Source: a virus. Taken from it: DNA of 31,054 bases. The DNA lies in the IMG/VR virus record IMGVR_UViG_3300020573_000309, positions 1 through 31,054 of that record; one strand, 5' to 3'. Both the position numbers and the translations under genes were made by a program. Below are positions 8,645 to 17,537 of the stretch, piece after piece. Within the stretch, counting starts at the first letter, position 1; every line of letters begins with the position of its first letter. Under the pieces are notes generated by a model, which saw only the letters and a list, made by a program, of their open reading frames with translations, was not told the origin of the DNA and did not search any database.

Positions 8645-9592
8645 ATGAGTTTTTTCGCAAACGATATAAACAAAAGAGAACATAGTTTGTGGGTGGAGAA
8701 ATACCGTCCACAAACTCTTGCTGACTATGTTGGTAATGAAACCATCAAAGAAACAATTCAGCAGTATTTAGATGCAAACGACATACCACATTTATTGTTG
8801 TATGGAAAAGCGGGCACGGGTAAAACCACACTTGCTAAACTAATCGTAAACACAATCAAATGTGACTTTATGATTATCAACGCATCGGATGAGAACAATG
8901 TTGATACGGTAAGAACAAAAGTTAAGAACTTTGCATCATCGGTTGGTTTTGCAGGTTTCAAAGTAATCATCTTAGATGAGTTTGATTATATGACACCAGG
9001 AGCACAAGCGATTTTGAGAAACTTAATGGAAACATTCAGCAAGCATTGTCGTTTCATCCTAACTTGTAACTACATTGAGAAAATCATTGACCCTATCCAA
9101 AGTAGATGTCAATCTTTCGCAATTACTCCTCCAACTAAAAAGGATGTTGCAGTTCAGGTAGCAAAGATATTAGATGCTGAAAAGATTAAGTATGAACCAA
9201 AGAATATGGCTGATGTGATTAATTCATATTATCCAGATATTAGAAGAATACTTAATACTTGTCAATTACAATCTGCAAAGGGAGAATTGAAAGTAGACCA
9301 TAGAGTAATGGTTGAAGCAAACTTTGCAACCAAACTTATTGACCTTTTAAAAGAAAGTGATGATAAGAGGAATATGTTTATGAAAATTAGACAGGCAGTA
9401 GCAGACAACAAATTAAACGATTATTCGGAAATGTATACAATGTTATACGACAAAGTGGATGAATACGCAACAGGAAATGTAGCAAATGTGATTTTAACTA
9501 TTGCAGATGGTCTTTCAAAAGATGCATTAGTAGTAGATAAAGAAATCGTATTTATGTCTACAATTATACAAATATTAAACATAATAAAATAA
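8645..9592 (+). CDS. 44: Clamp loader ATPase, large subunit (T4 gp44-like)
   Basis: AAA+ ATPase of 315 residues (T4 gp44 is 319) that with gp62 opens and loads the sliding clamp. Visible: the RFC-type entry WVEKYRPQTLADYVG, Walker A G54-KAGTGKT-T61, Walker B with D111-E112 (IILDEFD), sensor 1 at TCNY, and the trans-acting arginine finger S153-R154-C155 (IQSRCQSF). The remaining C-terminal part is helical and would form the collar. Neighbours are clamp, dUTPase, a zinc-ribbon protein and gp62, matching a T4-type replication cluster in which other small genes have been inserted. Its stop overlaps the next start (TAATG). Confidence 0.95.
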   Translation: MSFFANDINKREHSLWVEKYRPQTLADYVGNETIKETIQQYLDANDIPHLLLYGKAGTGKTTLAKLIVNTIKCDFMIINASDENNVDTVRTKVKNFASSVGFAGFKVIILDEFDYMTPGAQAILRNLMETFSKHCRFILTCNYIEKIIDPIQSRCQSFAITPPTKKDVAVQVAKILDAEKIKYEPKNMADVINSYYPDIRRILNTCQLQSAKGELKVDHRVMVEANFATKLIDLLKESDDKRNMFMKIRQAVADNKLNDYSEMYTMLYDKVDEYATGNVANVILTIADGLSKDALVVDKEIVFMSTIIQILNIIK

Positions 9593-9831
9593 TGGAACAA
9601 CAACAACAATTACCACCGAATTTTAATTTAAATGACGCAAGAGATATGGATTGTGATTGTGGTGGAAAGATTTTCTTACCAGGTTATAGATTCAAAAAAA
9701 TTAGTAGATTACTAACAGGTGCACCAAAGGATTCGGTTATGCCGATTGAATTGTATGTATGTGCAACTTGTGGTAAACCTTTAAATGAATTACTTCCACA
9801 AGAACTACAAGAAACAAAAATCATAGAATAA
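9592..9831 (+). CDS. Small zinc-ribbon-like protein between gp44 and gp62
   Basis: A 79-residue protein with two cysteine pairs, C21-x-C23 (CDCGG) and C57-x2-C60 (CATCGKPL), spaced as in a zinc ribbon. The knuckles are linked by a basic segment (GYRFKKISRLL). The N-terminus is a glutamine/proline-rich tail and the C-terminus is acidic. I do not recognise a named family. It sits exactly between the two clamp-loader subunits, sharing one base with each neighbour (TAATG on both sides), which points to a role tied to replication or clamp-dependent transcription, though this is inference from position. Confidence 0.75.
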   Translation: MEQQQQLPPNFNLNDARDMDCDCGGKIFLPGYRFKKISRLLTGAPKDSVMPIELYVCATCGKPLNELLPQELQETKIIE

Positions 9832-10280
9832 TGGCACAAAAGTTATTTGACCATATTAATGCAATAACTACCATACAAGACCCAAAGTATTTTGACAAAC
9901 TTTCAGAAGAAGATTTAAAAACTTGGAGTAACTTTATGATTAATAGATTTTTATCAATGAAGCCTGAATGGGTTGAATTGATTGCGTCTATATTACCCCT
10001 AACTCAAACTCTTTCCCCCAAAGAAATGTATAGTTTGTATATTAATGTTATTCCAAAAGGTAAATACTTTTTGAAATACATTAAAGGAAAATCCGAAGAT
10101 AAATACGAACAGTTCATAGTAGACCTTCTAAAGAAAGAATACGATTGTTCAGAAAATCAGGCAATTGATTATTTAGAGGTTCTTTATTCAACAAGAGAAG
10201 GTAGAGAATATATGAAATATGTTTGTGAAAAATATGGTATAGATAAAAAGCAGATAACTAAACTAAAACTTAAGATATAA
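9831..10280 (+). CDS. 62: Clamp loader small subunit (T4 gp62-like)
   Basis: Partner of gp44 in the clamp loader; the protein is 149 residues, shorter than the 187 of T4 gp62. The match is seen in the pattern LFDHINAI...DPKYF versus FFEIIGAIN...DYSKF of T4, in VIPKGKYFLKYIKGK versus AVPRGKRYGKW, and in LLKKEYDCSENQAIDYLEVL versus LLAKRYQVNTNDAINYKSIL. It has no ATPase motifs, as expected. The C-terminus is lysine-rich. It closes the replication run: the next gene has its own promoter-like element in the gap. The distant similarity plus position make the call fairly strong. Confidence 0.85.
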   Translation: MAQKLFDHINAITTIQDPKYFDKLSEEDLKTWSNFMINRFLSMKPEWVELIASILPLTQTLSPKEMYSLYINVIPKGKYFLKYIKGKSEDKYEQFIVDLLKKEYDCSENQAIDYLEVLYSTREGREYMKYVCEKYGIDKKQITKLKLKI

Positions 10281-10311
10281 TTTGGTAAATCCAATTATTT
10301 GTCTTATATTA
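10281..10311 (+). promoter_or_regulatory. Putative Bacteroidota-type promoter upstream of the nuclease gene
   Basis: TTTGG at 10281-10285, a 19-base spacer, then TATATTA at 10305-10311, identical in both boxes and spacing to the element at 7123. It starts immediately after the stop of gp62 and ends 8 bases before the ATG at 10320. Its presence argues against the longer reading that would begin with a TTG at 10299 inside the promoter. Confidence 0.62.
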
Positions 10312-10319
10312 CAGTTATT

Positions 10320-11204
10320 ATGGCAAGAGTATCATTTTCACAATATAGCATGTGGCATAACTGCCCACAACAATACAAATTAGCATACATAGATAAGTTA
10401 GGTGAGTCATCGTCTAACATTCATTCAATCTTTGGAACCGCAATGCATGAGACACTTCAAAACTATTTGGAGAAATGTTTAAGAATATCAAAGTCACAAG
10501 CTGACAAGATGATTGACTTACAAGAGTATTTAAAAGAAAGAATGAGAGATGCATATCTTAAAGAGACCGAAGGAGAAATAGGAAATACTACAATATGCAC
10601 CAAAGAAGAAATGGTAGAGTTTTTAGAAGATGGAAATGTCTTATTAGATTGGTTTCAAAAACCCAAAAACTTCAACAAATTCTTTTCGTTAAAACACGAT
10701 GAGTTGGTAGCAATTGAACAACCTATAAACACAAAGATTTCGGAGAATGTAAACTTTATGGGTTTCATAGATTTGATTATCAGAGATACATTTACAGGTA
10801 GATACAGAATAATTGACTTTAAAACTTCTACAAGAGGTTGGAGTAAGTATCAAAAATCAGACCCAGTTAAAAGTGCACAAATCCTTTTATACAAAAAGTT
10901 CTATGCTGAATTACTAAGTATTTCCGAAGATGTGATTGATGTTGAGTTTATCATTTTGAAAAGAAAAGTAGAGGTAAGAGAGGATGTTCCAACACATAGA
11001 ATTAGTAAACACATACCTGCGAATGGTAAGGTGTCTGTGAATAAAGCCTGGAAGGGTTTTACGGAGTTTGTAGAGAGTGTATTTGACAAAGATGGTAATT
11101 ATAAAACGGAAATAGAGTACCCAAAGAATGCAACTAAACTATGTGAATGGTGTGAGTTTTTTCATAGAGGATTGTGTGATAGAGGATTAAAAAATTTAAA
11201 TTAA
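10320..11204 (+). CDS. PD-(D/E)XK nuclease, Cas4/RecB (AddB) type with Fe-S cysteines
   Basis: A 294-residue nuclease of the RecB/Cas4 group. It has the opening SFSQYSMWHNCPQQYKL with C15, the FGTAMHETL histidine motif, the catalytic core GFIDLIIRD followed by RIIDFKTS (D...DxK), a glutamine/tyrosine helix (QILLYKKFY) and a C-terminal cysteine group LCEWCEFFHRGLC. C15 plus the three C-terminal cysteines are the classic four ligands of the [4Fe-4S] cluster of Cas4/AddB nucleases. I use the ATG at 10320; the 7 residues before it would come from promoter sequence. Likely role: processing DNA ends during phage recombination or replication, or host DNA degradation. No CRISPR genes are nearby, so a Cas4 adaptation role is not supported. 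Confidence 0.9.
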   Translation: MARVSFSQYSMWHNCPQQYKLAYIDKLGESSSNIHSIFGTAMHETLQNYLEKCLRISKSQADKMIDLQEYLKERMRDAYLKETEGEIGNTTICTKEEMVEFLEDGNVLLDWFQKPKNFNKFFSLKHDELVAIEQPINTKISENVNFMGFIDLIIRDTFTGRYRIIDFKTSTRGWSKYQKSDPVKSAQILLYKKFYAELLSISEDVIDVEFIILKRKVEVREDVPTHRISKHIPANGKVSVNKAWKGFTEFVESVFDKDGNYKTEIEYPKNATKLCEWCEFFHRGLCDRGLKNLN

Positions 11205-11225
11205 ACAATATATATTTTAAAAGTT

Positions 11226-12608
11226 ATGGCAAAAAAGAAGATTCTGTTATTGGCGGATGATTTAAGAATGGCAAGTGGTATTGCAAATGTTTCTAAGCAA
11301 TTAGTTTTAGGAACTGTTGATAAATATGATTGGGTACAATTAGGTGCAGCAATCAAACATCCTGAAGCAGGTAAAGTATTTGATTTAAACGATAGTGTTA
11401 GAGAACAAACAGGAGTTCAGGACGCAAGTGTTAAAATATATCCATTTGATGGTTATGGTAATGCCGATGTAATTCGTCAATTACTAATGGTTGAAAAACC
11501 TGATGCAATTTTACACTTTACCGACCCGAGATATTGGTTATGGTTATATGATATTGAGCATGAAATTAGACAAACTTGTCCTTTATTCTTTTATCATATT
11601 TGGGATGATTTACCAGACCCTAAATATAATAGAGATTACTACGAAAGTTGTGATTGGATTGGATGTATTTCAAAACAAACATATGGTATTACCCGTAGAG
11701 TTTGGGGTTGGGATAAAGAAAAACATTGGACTAAGCCTGCAGATTGGCAAGTAAGTTATGTACCACATGGTATCAATTCGGATTTATATAAACCAGTTGA
11801 AGTTCCAAAAGATTTTAAAGAAAGTATATTTGGAGATAAAGAATATGAATTTGTTCTTTATTGGAACAATAGAAATATTCGTAGAAAACAACCAATTGAT
11901 GTAATCTTAGCATTTGACAAATTTGTAGAAGCATTAAGACCCGAAGAAAGAAGTAAAGTGTGTTTATTAATGCACACTGCTCCTGTTGAAGAACATGGAA
12001 CGGATTTACCAAGAACAATTGCAGAATGTTGTTCACCTGAAACCAATGTAGTATTTGCACCAAATAGATATTCTGAGGAACAATTAAATTGGTTATATAA
12101 TATAGGTGATGTGACAATTAATGTGGCATCCAATGAAGGATTTGGTTTAGCAACGGCAGAATCAGTAATGGCAGGAACACCAATTATAGTAACGGTTACA
12201 GGTGGTTTACAAGACCAATGTGGATTTAGAGAAAATGGTACAGGTAGATTACTGACCGCAGAAGATTATGTTGAAATTGGTTCTTTACATGATAGACATA
12301 GAAAAGCGGGTGTAGTTTGGGGTGATTGGGTTAAACCAATTTGGCCAGTTCGTTCTACGACAGGTTCGGTTCCTACTCCATATATCTTTGATGATAGAGT
12401 TGATTTTGAAGATATTACTCCATTGATTATGGATTGGTATAAAATGCCAAAAGAAGATAGAGATGCAGCTGCATTAAAAGGTAGAAAACATTTCTTAGGA
12501 GAAGGATTGTTAAGTAGAGAAGCAATGTGTAAAGAATTAGTCGATGGTATGGAAGGTGCATTTGAAAATTGGAAACCGAAACAAAAATTTAAATTAATAG
12601 AGTTATAG
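11226..12608 (+). CDS. Glycosyltransferase family 4-like (GT-B)
   Basis: A 460-residue GT-B fold glycosyltransferase that would transfer a sugar from a nucleotide donor with retention. The N-terminal Rossmann domain begins KKILLLADDLRMASGIANVS, with the glycine-bearing acceptor loop usual for GT4. The C-terminal donor domain has the E-x7-E signature around residues 303-311 (NEGFGLATAESVMAGTP), ending in an IIVTVTGG strand. The insertion between the usual elements (IWPVRSTTGSVP) is not familiar. It starts 21 bases after the nuclease gene and is followed after one base by a second GT4 gene. Donor and acceptor are unknown. Confidence 0.9.
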   Translation: MAKKKILLLADDLRMASGIANVSKQLVLGTVDKYDWVQLGAAIKHPEAGKVFDLNDSVREQTGVQDASVKIYPFDGYGNADVIRQLLMVEKPDAILHFTDPRYWLWLYDIEHEIRQTCPLFFYHIWDDLPDPKYNRDYYESCDWIGCISKQTYGITRRVWGWDKEKHWTKPADWQVSYVPHGINSDLYKPVEVPKDFKESIFGDKEYEFVLYWNNRNIRRKQPIDVILAFDKFVEALRPEERSKVCLLMHTAPVEEHGTDLPRTIAECCSPETNVVFAPNRYSEEQLNWLYNIGDVTINVASNEGFGLATAESVMAGTPIIVTVTGGLQDQCGFRENGTGRLLTAEDYVEIGSLHDRHRKAGVVWGDWVKPIWPVRSTTGSVPTPYIFDDRVDFEDITPLIMDWYKMPKEDRDAAALKGRKHFLGEGLLSREAMCKELVDGMEGAFENWKPKQKFKLIEL

Positions 12609-12609
12609 T

Positions 12610-13878
12610 ATGAAACCAACATTAGTATTTCAGGCACCAATAGCAACAAGAAGTGGATATGGTGACCACGCGAGAGATTTATTACATTCTCTTTATAAAT
12701 TAGATAAATTTGAAATTAAAGTAATTAGTACTCGTTGGGGTAATACTCCAATGGATTCACTCAATTATGATAATCCATTTCATAAGTGGATAGTTGATAG
12801 TATTATTCCAAAAGTAGAACAAAAGCCTGACATTTATATTCAGGTTACTGTACCAAATGAATTTCAAGCAGTAGGACATTATAACATTGGAATTACCGCA
12901 GCAATTGAAACAACACATTGTCCATTAGATTGGGTGCATGGTTGTAATAGAATGGATTTAATTATAGTACCATCTGAACATTCAAAAAAGAGTTTAGTAG
13001 ATAGTGTTTATAATGAGGCCGACAACAATACAAAGCAATTAATAGCACAACATAGAATTCAAAAACCAGTTGAGATTCTTTTTGAAGGATTTGATGAAAT
13101 GGATTTTGGAACCGATGATGTGGTGAATGTAACTGAATTAGATACAATCAAAGAAGATTTTGCTTTCTTATTCGTAGGACATTGGTTGAGAGGTGATTTG
13201 GGTGAAGATAGAAAGAATGTGGGAATGATGATTAAGTCATTTGCAATGGCATTCAAAAACGAAAAGGTTAAACCAGCATTAGTTCTTAAAACTAGTTCAG
13301 CAGGATTTAGTGTAATAGATAGAGAAACTACTATTAAAAAAATTAAAGAGGTATTGGGAAAAGATTATAAGTCGGTTCCAATTTATCTTTTACATGGTGA
13401 CTTAACTCCATCCGAAATGAATGGGTTATATGAACACAAAAAGGTAAAAGCAATGTTAAACTTTACAAAAGGTGAAGGATTTGGTAGACCTCTTTTAGAA
13501 TTTAGTTTGACAGGTAAGCCGGTTATCGTAAGTAATTGGAGTGGACACATTGATTTCTTAAAACAAGGTGCAGTATTATTAGAAGGTGAGTTAAAACCTG
13601 TACATGAATCAGCAGCAGACCAATTCCTTTTAAAAGAATCACAATGGTTTAATGTAAATATTTCAAAAGCATTAGTTGCAATGAAGGATGTTTATAAAAA
13701 TTATAACAAATATAAAACCGAATCATCTAAATTGGGAAAACACAATAAACAAACATTTAGCTTAACAAAGATGACAGAAGGATTTGATACCATTTTAAAT
13801 CAGTATGGTATTTATAGTAAGATACAACCAAAATTCCAACAATTACAATTACCAAAATTGAAAATGTTAAGCAAATAA
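12610..13878 (+). CDS. Glycosyltransferase family 4-like (GT-B), second copy
   Basis: A 422-residue GT-B enzyme. The N-terminus reads FQAPIATRSGYGDHARDLL, the typical GT4 acceptor-side loop. The donor domain carries FTKGEGFGRPLLEFSLTGKPVIVS, where the two glutamates about eight residues apart form the E-x7-E motif, and the GHWLRG strand precedes it. A proline/glutamine-rich C-terminal tail is probably flexible. It differs strongly from the gene at 11226, so this is not a recent duplication. Its stop overlaps the next start (TAATG). The two GT4 genes probably act in sequence on one glycan, but this is inferred only from adjacency. Confidence 0.9.
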   Translation: MKPTLVFQAPIATRSGYGDHARDLLHSLYKLDKFEIKVISTRWGNTPMDSLNYDNPFHKWIVDSIIPKVEQKPDIYIQVTVPNEFQAVGHYNIGITAAIETTHCPLDWVHGCNRMDLIIVPSEHSKKSLVDSVYNEADNNTKQLIAQHRIQKPVEILFEGFDEMDFGTDDVVNVTELDTIKEDFAFLFVGHWLRGDLGEDRKNVGMMIKSFAMAFKNEKVKPALVLKTSSAGFSVIDRETTIKKIKEVLGKDYKSVPIYLLHGDLTPSEMNGLYEHKKVKAMLNFTKGEGFGRPLLEFSLTGKPVIVSNWSGHIDFLKQGAVLLEGELKPVHESAADQFLLKESQWFNVNISKALVAMKDVYKNYNKYKTESSKLGKHNKQTFSLTKMTEGFDTILNQYGIYSKIQPKFQQLQLPKLKMLSK

Positions 13879-14351
13879 TGATAAATTATAATCCAATATA
13901 TCGAAAATTCATAGATGATAGATATGTAATTAGTCCAAATAAAATGACAAGAGGTAAATTTTATTTGATTAAAGAATACGAATATGTGGATGGTACAAAG
14001 GGTAGATATAGTGATACAACTGCACCTATAATCTATACTTTATTTGCATCTGTATCCAAAGATATTGTACATGCCGTTAAAGTATCAAATATAAGTCCAC
14101 AAATAATAAAAAGATTTTTTGGCAAATTTATCAATGAAGATACGGAATTATTAGAAATGAAAGGTGGTGCAAAAAAATTCTATAAAGAAATTGTTTCAAA
14201 AATTCCTGTTGTATCAAATGATTCATATAGGACTTATAAAATAAGTGGATTTGGTAAAGTTATAGAATTGAATATGGATGTAAATGAATTGACCCCAAAA
14301 AGTAAAAATGTAATTGGAATAGATAAAAAATCACAAAAAAGAATATCATAG
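13878..14351 (+). CDS. Hypothetical phage protein
   Basis: A 157-residue basic protein I cannot assign. The opening, with RGKFYLIKEYEYVDG followed by IIYTLFASVSKDIVHAVKVSNISPQIIKRFFGKF, resembles a small beta-sheet module seen repeatedly in large phage genomes beside structural or glycan genes, but no function is known to me. There are no catalytic motifs, membrane spans or cysteines. It overlaps the GT4 gene upstream by one base and is 2 bases before the next gene, so it is part of the same transcription unit. Confidence 0.65.
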   Translation: MINYNPIYRKFIDDRYVISPNKMTRGKFYLIKEYEYVDGTKGRYSDTTAPIIYTLFASVSKDIVHAVKVSNISPQIIKRFFGKFINEDTELLEMKGGAKKFYKEIVSKIPVVSNDSYRTYKISGFGKVIELNMDVNELTPKSKNVIGIDKKSQKRIS

Positions 14352-14353
14352 TT

Positions 14354-14770
14354 ATGACATCAAAAGAATTCGTTATTTGGTTAAAAGGATTTACGGAAGG
14401 AGTGCATGAATTTGCAATTACTCCAAAACAATGGGATTACTTAAAAGAAAAGTTAGCAGAAGTAGATGACAATACAATCCCTATGGGTGGAGTAATTGTA
14501 GACCATAATACATTTAAAACAGTTTATCCAAATTGGACAGGAATTAATCCATACGGAACAAGAGGACCTGAAACACCGACGGGAACAACAATTACAACAA
14601 CACCTGGAACTACCGGATTTATTACAATTGCCAATCCAAATATAGCATCATTTGGTACAGGTAGTACGGGTATTTTAAATACATATAACCCATCAACATC
14701 AACTACATATGGATACCCGAGTGGTTCTGCATGGAGTTATACAAATTCAACAGACGAAAAAATATTTTAA
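14354..14770 (+). CDS. Small phage protein with Ser/Thr/Gly-rich tail
   Basis: A 138-residue protein in two parts. Residues 1-40 (MTSKEFVIWLKGFTEG..., ITPKQWDYLKEKLAEV) form a helical module that recurs in many tailed phages without known function. From about residue 65 the chain is low complexity, dominated by Thr, Ser, Gly, Pro and Asn, with runs such as GTTITTTPGTTG and PSTSTTYGYPSGS, and probably disordered. Its place between GT4 and GT2 glycosyltransferases makes this tail a candidate O-glycosylation acceptor, which is inference only. The stop overlaps the start of the next gene (TAATG). Confidence 0.7.
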   Translation: MTSKEFVIWLKGFTEGVHEFAITPKQWDYLKEKLAEVDDNTIPMGGVIVDHNTFKTVYPNWTGINPYGTRGPETPTGTTITTTPGTTGFITIANPNIASFGTGSTGILNTYNPSTSTTYGYPSGSAWSYTNSTDEKIF

Positions 14771-15393
14771 TGAAATTAAGTTACGCAATAACGGCTTGTA
14801 ATGAAGTCGAAGAAACAATTAGACTGGTAAATCAATTATTAAACTACAAAGAAGAAAATTCGGAAATTGTAGTGCTATTAGATACACCAAAAGCACCTGT
14901 TGAATTGGTTGAGTATTTGGAATTACAAGGTAAGGCAGACCACATTACACTTATTGAATCCGAATTTGATAATGATTTTGCACAATGGAAAAACTTATTA
15001 AACTCACAATGTAAAGGTGAGTGGATATTTCAGTTAGATGCCGATGAATATTTAACACCGGACTTAATTGTTAATATGGAATCCCTGTTGGATGCAAACA
15101 CCGATAAGGATATGATTGTCGTTCCAAGAATCAATACAGTTGAAGGATTGACCGACGCACATATTCAAAAGTGGGGATGGAACGTAAATGAAAAGGGCTG
15201 GGTAAATTTTCCAGATGTTCAAACTCGTATTTACAAAAACTCAGACAAAATTGGATGGATGAATAAAGTACATGAGAGGATAGTTGGGTTTGAATCATAT
15301 ACATCATTTCCAGCAGATGAAATATATTGTATTAGACATCCTAAAACAATCGAAAGACAAGAGAAACAAAATAACTACTACGATACTTTATAA
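14770..15393 (+). CDS. Glycosyltransferase family 2 (GT-A), WaaE/LgtF-like
   Basis: A 207-residue GT-A transferase. It begins KLSYAITACNEVEETI, the usual GT2 opening, and has the metal/donor-binding D90-A-D92-E93 (FQLDADEYLTPDL). The later part, KGWVNFPDVQTRIYKN...IGWMNKVHERIVG, matches the pattern of the WaaE/LgtF group that adds glucose to the lipopolysaccharide inner core. I start at the ATG at 14770, which overlaps the previous stop; an upstream in-frame ATG at 14731 would add 13 residues lying inside the previous gene. The similarity suggests a hexose transferred to a core-type sugar, without proof. Confidence 0.88.
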   Translation: MKLSYAITACNEVEETIRLVNQLLNYKEENSEIVVLLDTPKAPVELVEYLELQGKADHITLIESEFDNDFAQWKNLLNSQCKGEWIFQLDADEYLTPDLIVNMESLLDANTDKDMIVVPRINTVEGLTDAHIQKWGWNVNEKGWVNFPDVQTRIYKNSDKIGWMNKVHERIVGFESYTSFPADEIYCIRHPKTIERQEKQNNYYDTL

Positions 15394-16022
15394 TGGTTCA
15401 TGTATATTATCACATATATGCAATAGATGGAGTAGAGTCTATAATAGATGAACAACTTAATCTAATTAAAAATCATTTTGATTTTCCTTACATATTAAAT
15501 ATTGGCGTTTCTATTGCAGATGAAAATGTATCAACAACAAATATAGTAGAAAAAATAAAATCAAATCTAAGAGATGTTCGTAGTAAAGGTAATGAGTGGA
15601 CTACTTTAGATTTAATAAGAAACGACTTAGAAAAATTTGGTGATTCCGATTATATTTTGTATATTCATACAAAGGGTGCATCTAAACAAAATGATTTTCA
15701 ATATTCAAACATAATAAGTTGGAGACACCTTATGAATTATTTTAATATTGAAAAAGTAAAAAATGTATTTAAATTATTTGAAAAAACCGAATTTAATACA
15801 TATGGTGTAATGTTTAACGGCCGATTTTATAGCGGAAATTTTTGGTGGGCAAAGGGTGATTATTTAAAAACTATAAATTTAGATGGTTTAAGATTAAATA
15901 GAGCGGCCGCAGAAACCAATTATATTCAAAATGGAAAAGATTGGAAACCATACTCACCATATAATAATGAAAGTAATAATGATTATGGAACACATTTTAA
16001 AAGAGAAGAATATTCAAAATGA
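15393..16022 (+). CDS. Glycosyltransferase-like protein with HTKG motif
   Basis: A 209-residue protein of a type found among polysaccharide genes. The diagnostic spot is H92-T-K-G95 (YILYIHTKGASKQ), followed later by GNFWWAKGDYL, which together recall the HTK-containing domain of rhamnan synthesis RgpF-like proteins and related phage proteins. No DxD is visible. It lies between a GT2 and a GT-B gene, with one-base and four-base overlaps, so a transferase or glycan-processing role is likely. The exact reaction cannot be stated. Confidence 0.7.
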   Translation: MVHVYYHIYAIDGVESIIDEQLNLIKNHFDFPYILNIGVSIADENVSTTNIVEKIKSNLRDVRSKGNEWTTLDLIRNDLEKFGDSDYILYIHTKGASKQNDFQYSNIISWRHLMNYFNIEKVKNVFKLFEKTEFNTYGVMFNGRFYSGNFWWAKGDYLKTINLDGLRLNRAAAETNYIQNGKDWKPYSPYNNESNNDYGTHFKREEYSK

Positions 16023-16888
16023 AGATAACATTTATATACGACTATAAACCAAATGAAATCTGGTCAACACCACTATCTTTATTAAATGAATTTAAAGAAA
16101 GAGGTTGGGAAACCGAAATAGTTCCAATACCAAATGGTGATGATTCCGCATTACAATTGTGGATTCAACAAGATACACCAACCGATATTGTATTATTTAT
16201 GGATTGGGGTAGATTTGATTCTAAATGGTTGGATAAAAGTCTAAAACCTACGGCATTTTGGATTCAGGAAAGTGGTGATGACCCTCAAAATTTTGAAAGA
16301 AATTATCCAAAAGCAAATCGTTTTCATTATACAATTACTCCTGATAGAGAAAGTGCAGAAGAATATAGAAAACGAGGTATTGATTGTGATTGGGTTCCAC
16401 ATTGGGCAGATACTATGGTTCAGTTTCCAATGAATTTAGAACCTGAATATGTGGGCGTAACAAGCAGAGGTATAGGTGGTTCTGAATTTTTAGATTATCT
16501 TACAAATTGGGCAGAGGGTGCTATTGGAAATCAAAATGGTATGAATGCAGAAGAACACACTAAATTTTTGAATACTGGTTTAATGGTTATTCAAAACAGT
16601 AGATGGGGTGAAATAACTCGTAGAATTTTTGAAGGCATGGCTTGTGGTAAATTAGTATTGACCGATAGATTGGATGTAGTTAAGGGATTGGAAGAATTAT
16701 TTATAGATGGTGAAGAAATTGTTTTATATAATGATATGTTCGATTGTATTGAAAAAATGAACTATTATAATGAAAACGAAGAAGAAAGGGAAAAAATTGC
16801 ATATAATGGAATGGCAAAAGTTATATCAAATTATACACAAATACAAGTTGTCGATAGATTAATAGAAAAATTTAAAAATAAAGCATAA
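16019..16888 (+). CDS. Glycosyltransferase-like protein, CgeB type (GT-B)
   Basis: A 289-residue protein of the CgeB / Glyco_trans_1_2 type. The C-terminal donor-side element is readable at R201-G210 (RRIFEGMACGKLVLTDRL), containing E205 and followed by GLEELFIDGEEIVLYND, as in this family. The N-terminal half (KITFIYDYKPNEIWSTPLS...) is a Rossmann domain with a FWIQESGDDP strand resembling DUF3880. It overlaps both neighbours (ATGA upstream, TAATG downstream). Probably a retaining transferase; the sugar is unknown. Confidence 0.82.
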   Translation: MKITFIYDYKPNEIWSTPLSLLNEFKERGWETEIVPIPNGDDSALQLWIQQDTPTDIVLFMDWGRFDSKWLDKSLKPTAFWIQESGDDPQNFERNYPKANRFHYTITPDRESAEEYRKRGIDCDWVPHWADTMVQFPMNLEPEYVGVTSRGIGGSEFLDYLTNWAEGAIGNQNGMNAEEHTKFLNTGLMVIQNSRWGEITRRIFEGMACGKLVLTDRLDVVKGLEELFIDGEEIVLYNDMFDCIEKMNYYNENEEEREKIAYNGMAKVISNYTQIQVVDRLIEKFKNKA

Positions 16889-17535
16889 TGTATTTAGAAT
16901 TTATAATAGGAACAACTGCAAGACCACACCATTTGATGACAATGCTGGGTTCAATAAAAGCACAAACCAAAGGTAATTGTAAATGTCATATAATAAAAAA
17001 AGGTGACCCCGATGAAATGTATGATAAAGTTATTTCTTTTTATAAAAATAATGTTTTTGGAGACTATATGACATATACACAATTAAACAAAGCAATATCA
17101 GACCAATTCGAAGGGGAATTTAATTTATATGGAAATTTTGAATACGGTTTAAGTGTTGTTAATACAGATTGTGATTGGGTAATAATGACAAATGATGATA
17201 ACTATTATTCACAAGATACAATTAAAATATTAAACAAAGTAATAGAAAAAAATCCAAATGTAAATTTAATTTATTTTGATATGTTATACAATTCGGATAT
17301 GATAGACTCTACCGGTGAATATATTGGTTCATATGAATACTACAAGACATCTTTAGAATTTGGTTTAAATGATTTAGGTTGCTTTGCTTATAGAGCAAAT
17401 TTAACAAAAGACATAAAATTTGATAGAACTATTATGGAAGCTGATTTTTTATTTTTAAAAGAATATATTGAAAAGAATTGCCAAAACCCAGACCAAATAG
17501 AAAAAATAAATAAAGCACTTTTTATACACAATTAA
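16888..17535 (+). CDS. Glycosyltransferase-like protein, GT-A (family 2-like)
   Basis: A 215-residue GT-A protein. It starts LEFIIGTTARPHHLMTMLGSIKAQ, the family 2 opening in which a short strand is followed by a helix. The DxD equivalent is N102-D103-D104 in WVIMTNDDNYYSQDTI. Acceptor-side residues are not recognisable. The gene is more AT-rich than the GT4 genes and overlaps the previous stop. It is probably one step of the same glycan assembly as its neighbours. Confidence 0.78.
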   Translation: MYLEFIIGTTARPHHLMTMLGSIKAQTKGNCKCHIIKKGDPDEMYDKVISFYKNNVFGDYMTYTQLNKAISDQFEGEFNLYGNFEYGLSVVNTDCDWVIMTNDDNYYSQDTIKILNKVIEKNPNVNLIYFDMLYNSDMIDSTGEYIGSYEYYKTSLEFGLNDLGCFAYRANLTKDIKFDRTIMEADFLFLKEYIEKNCQNPDQIEKINKALFIHN

Positions 17536-17537
17536 TT

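Noticed and set aside
10299-10319. Upstream TTG start for the nuclease
   Set aside because: These bases hold the -7 box of a promoter-like element, and the ATG at 10320 begins directly before the family's first motif.
10320-11204. Cas4 as part of a CRISPR system
   Set aside because: There is no repeat array and no cas1 or cas2 in the window. The nuclease fits a phage recombination enzyme equally well.
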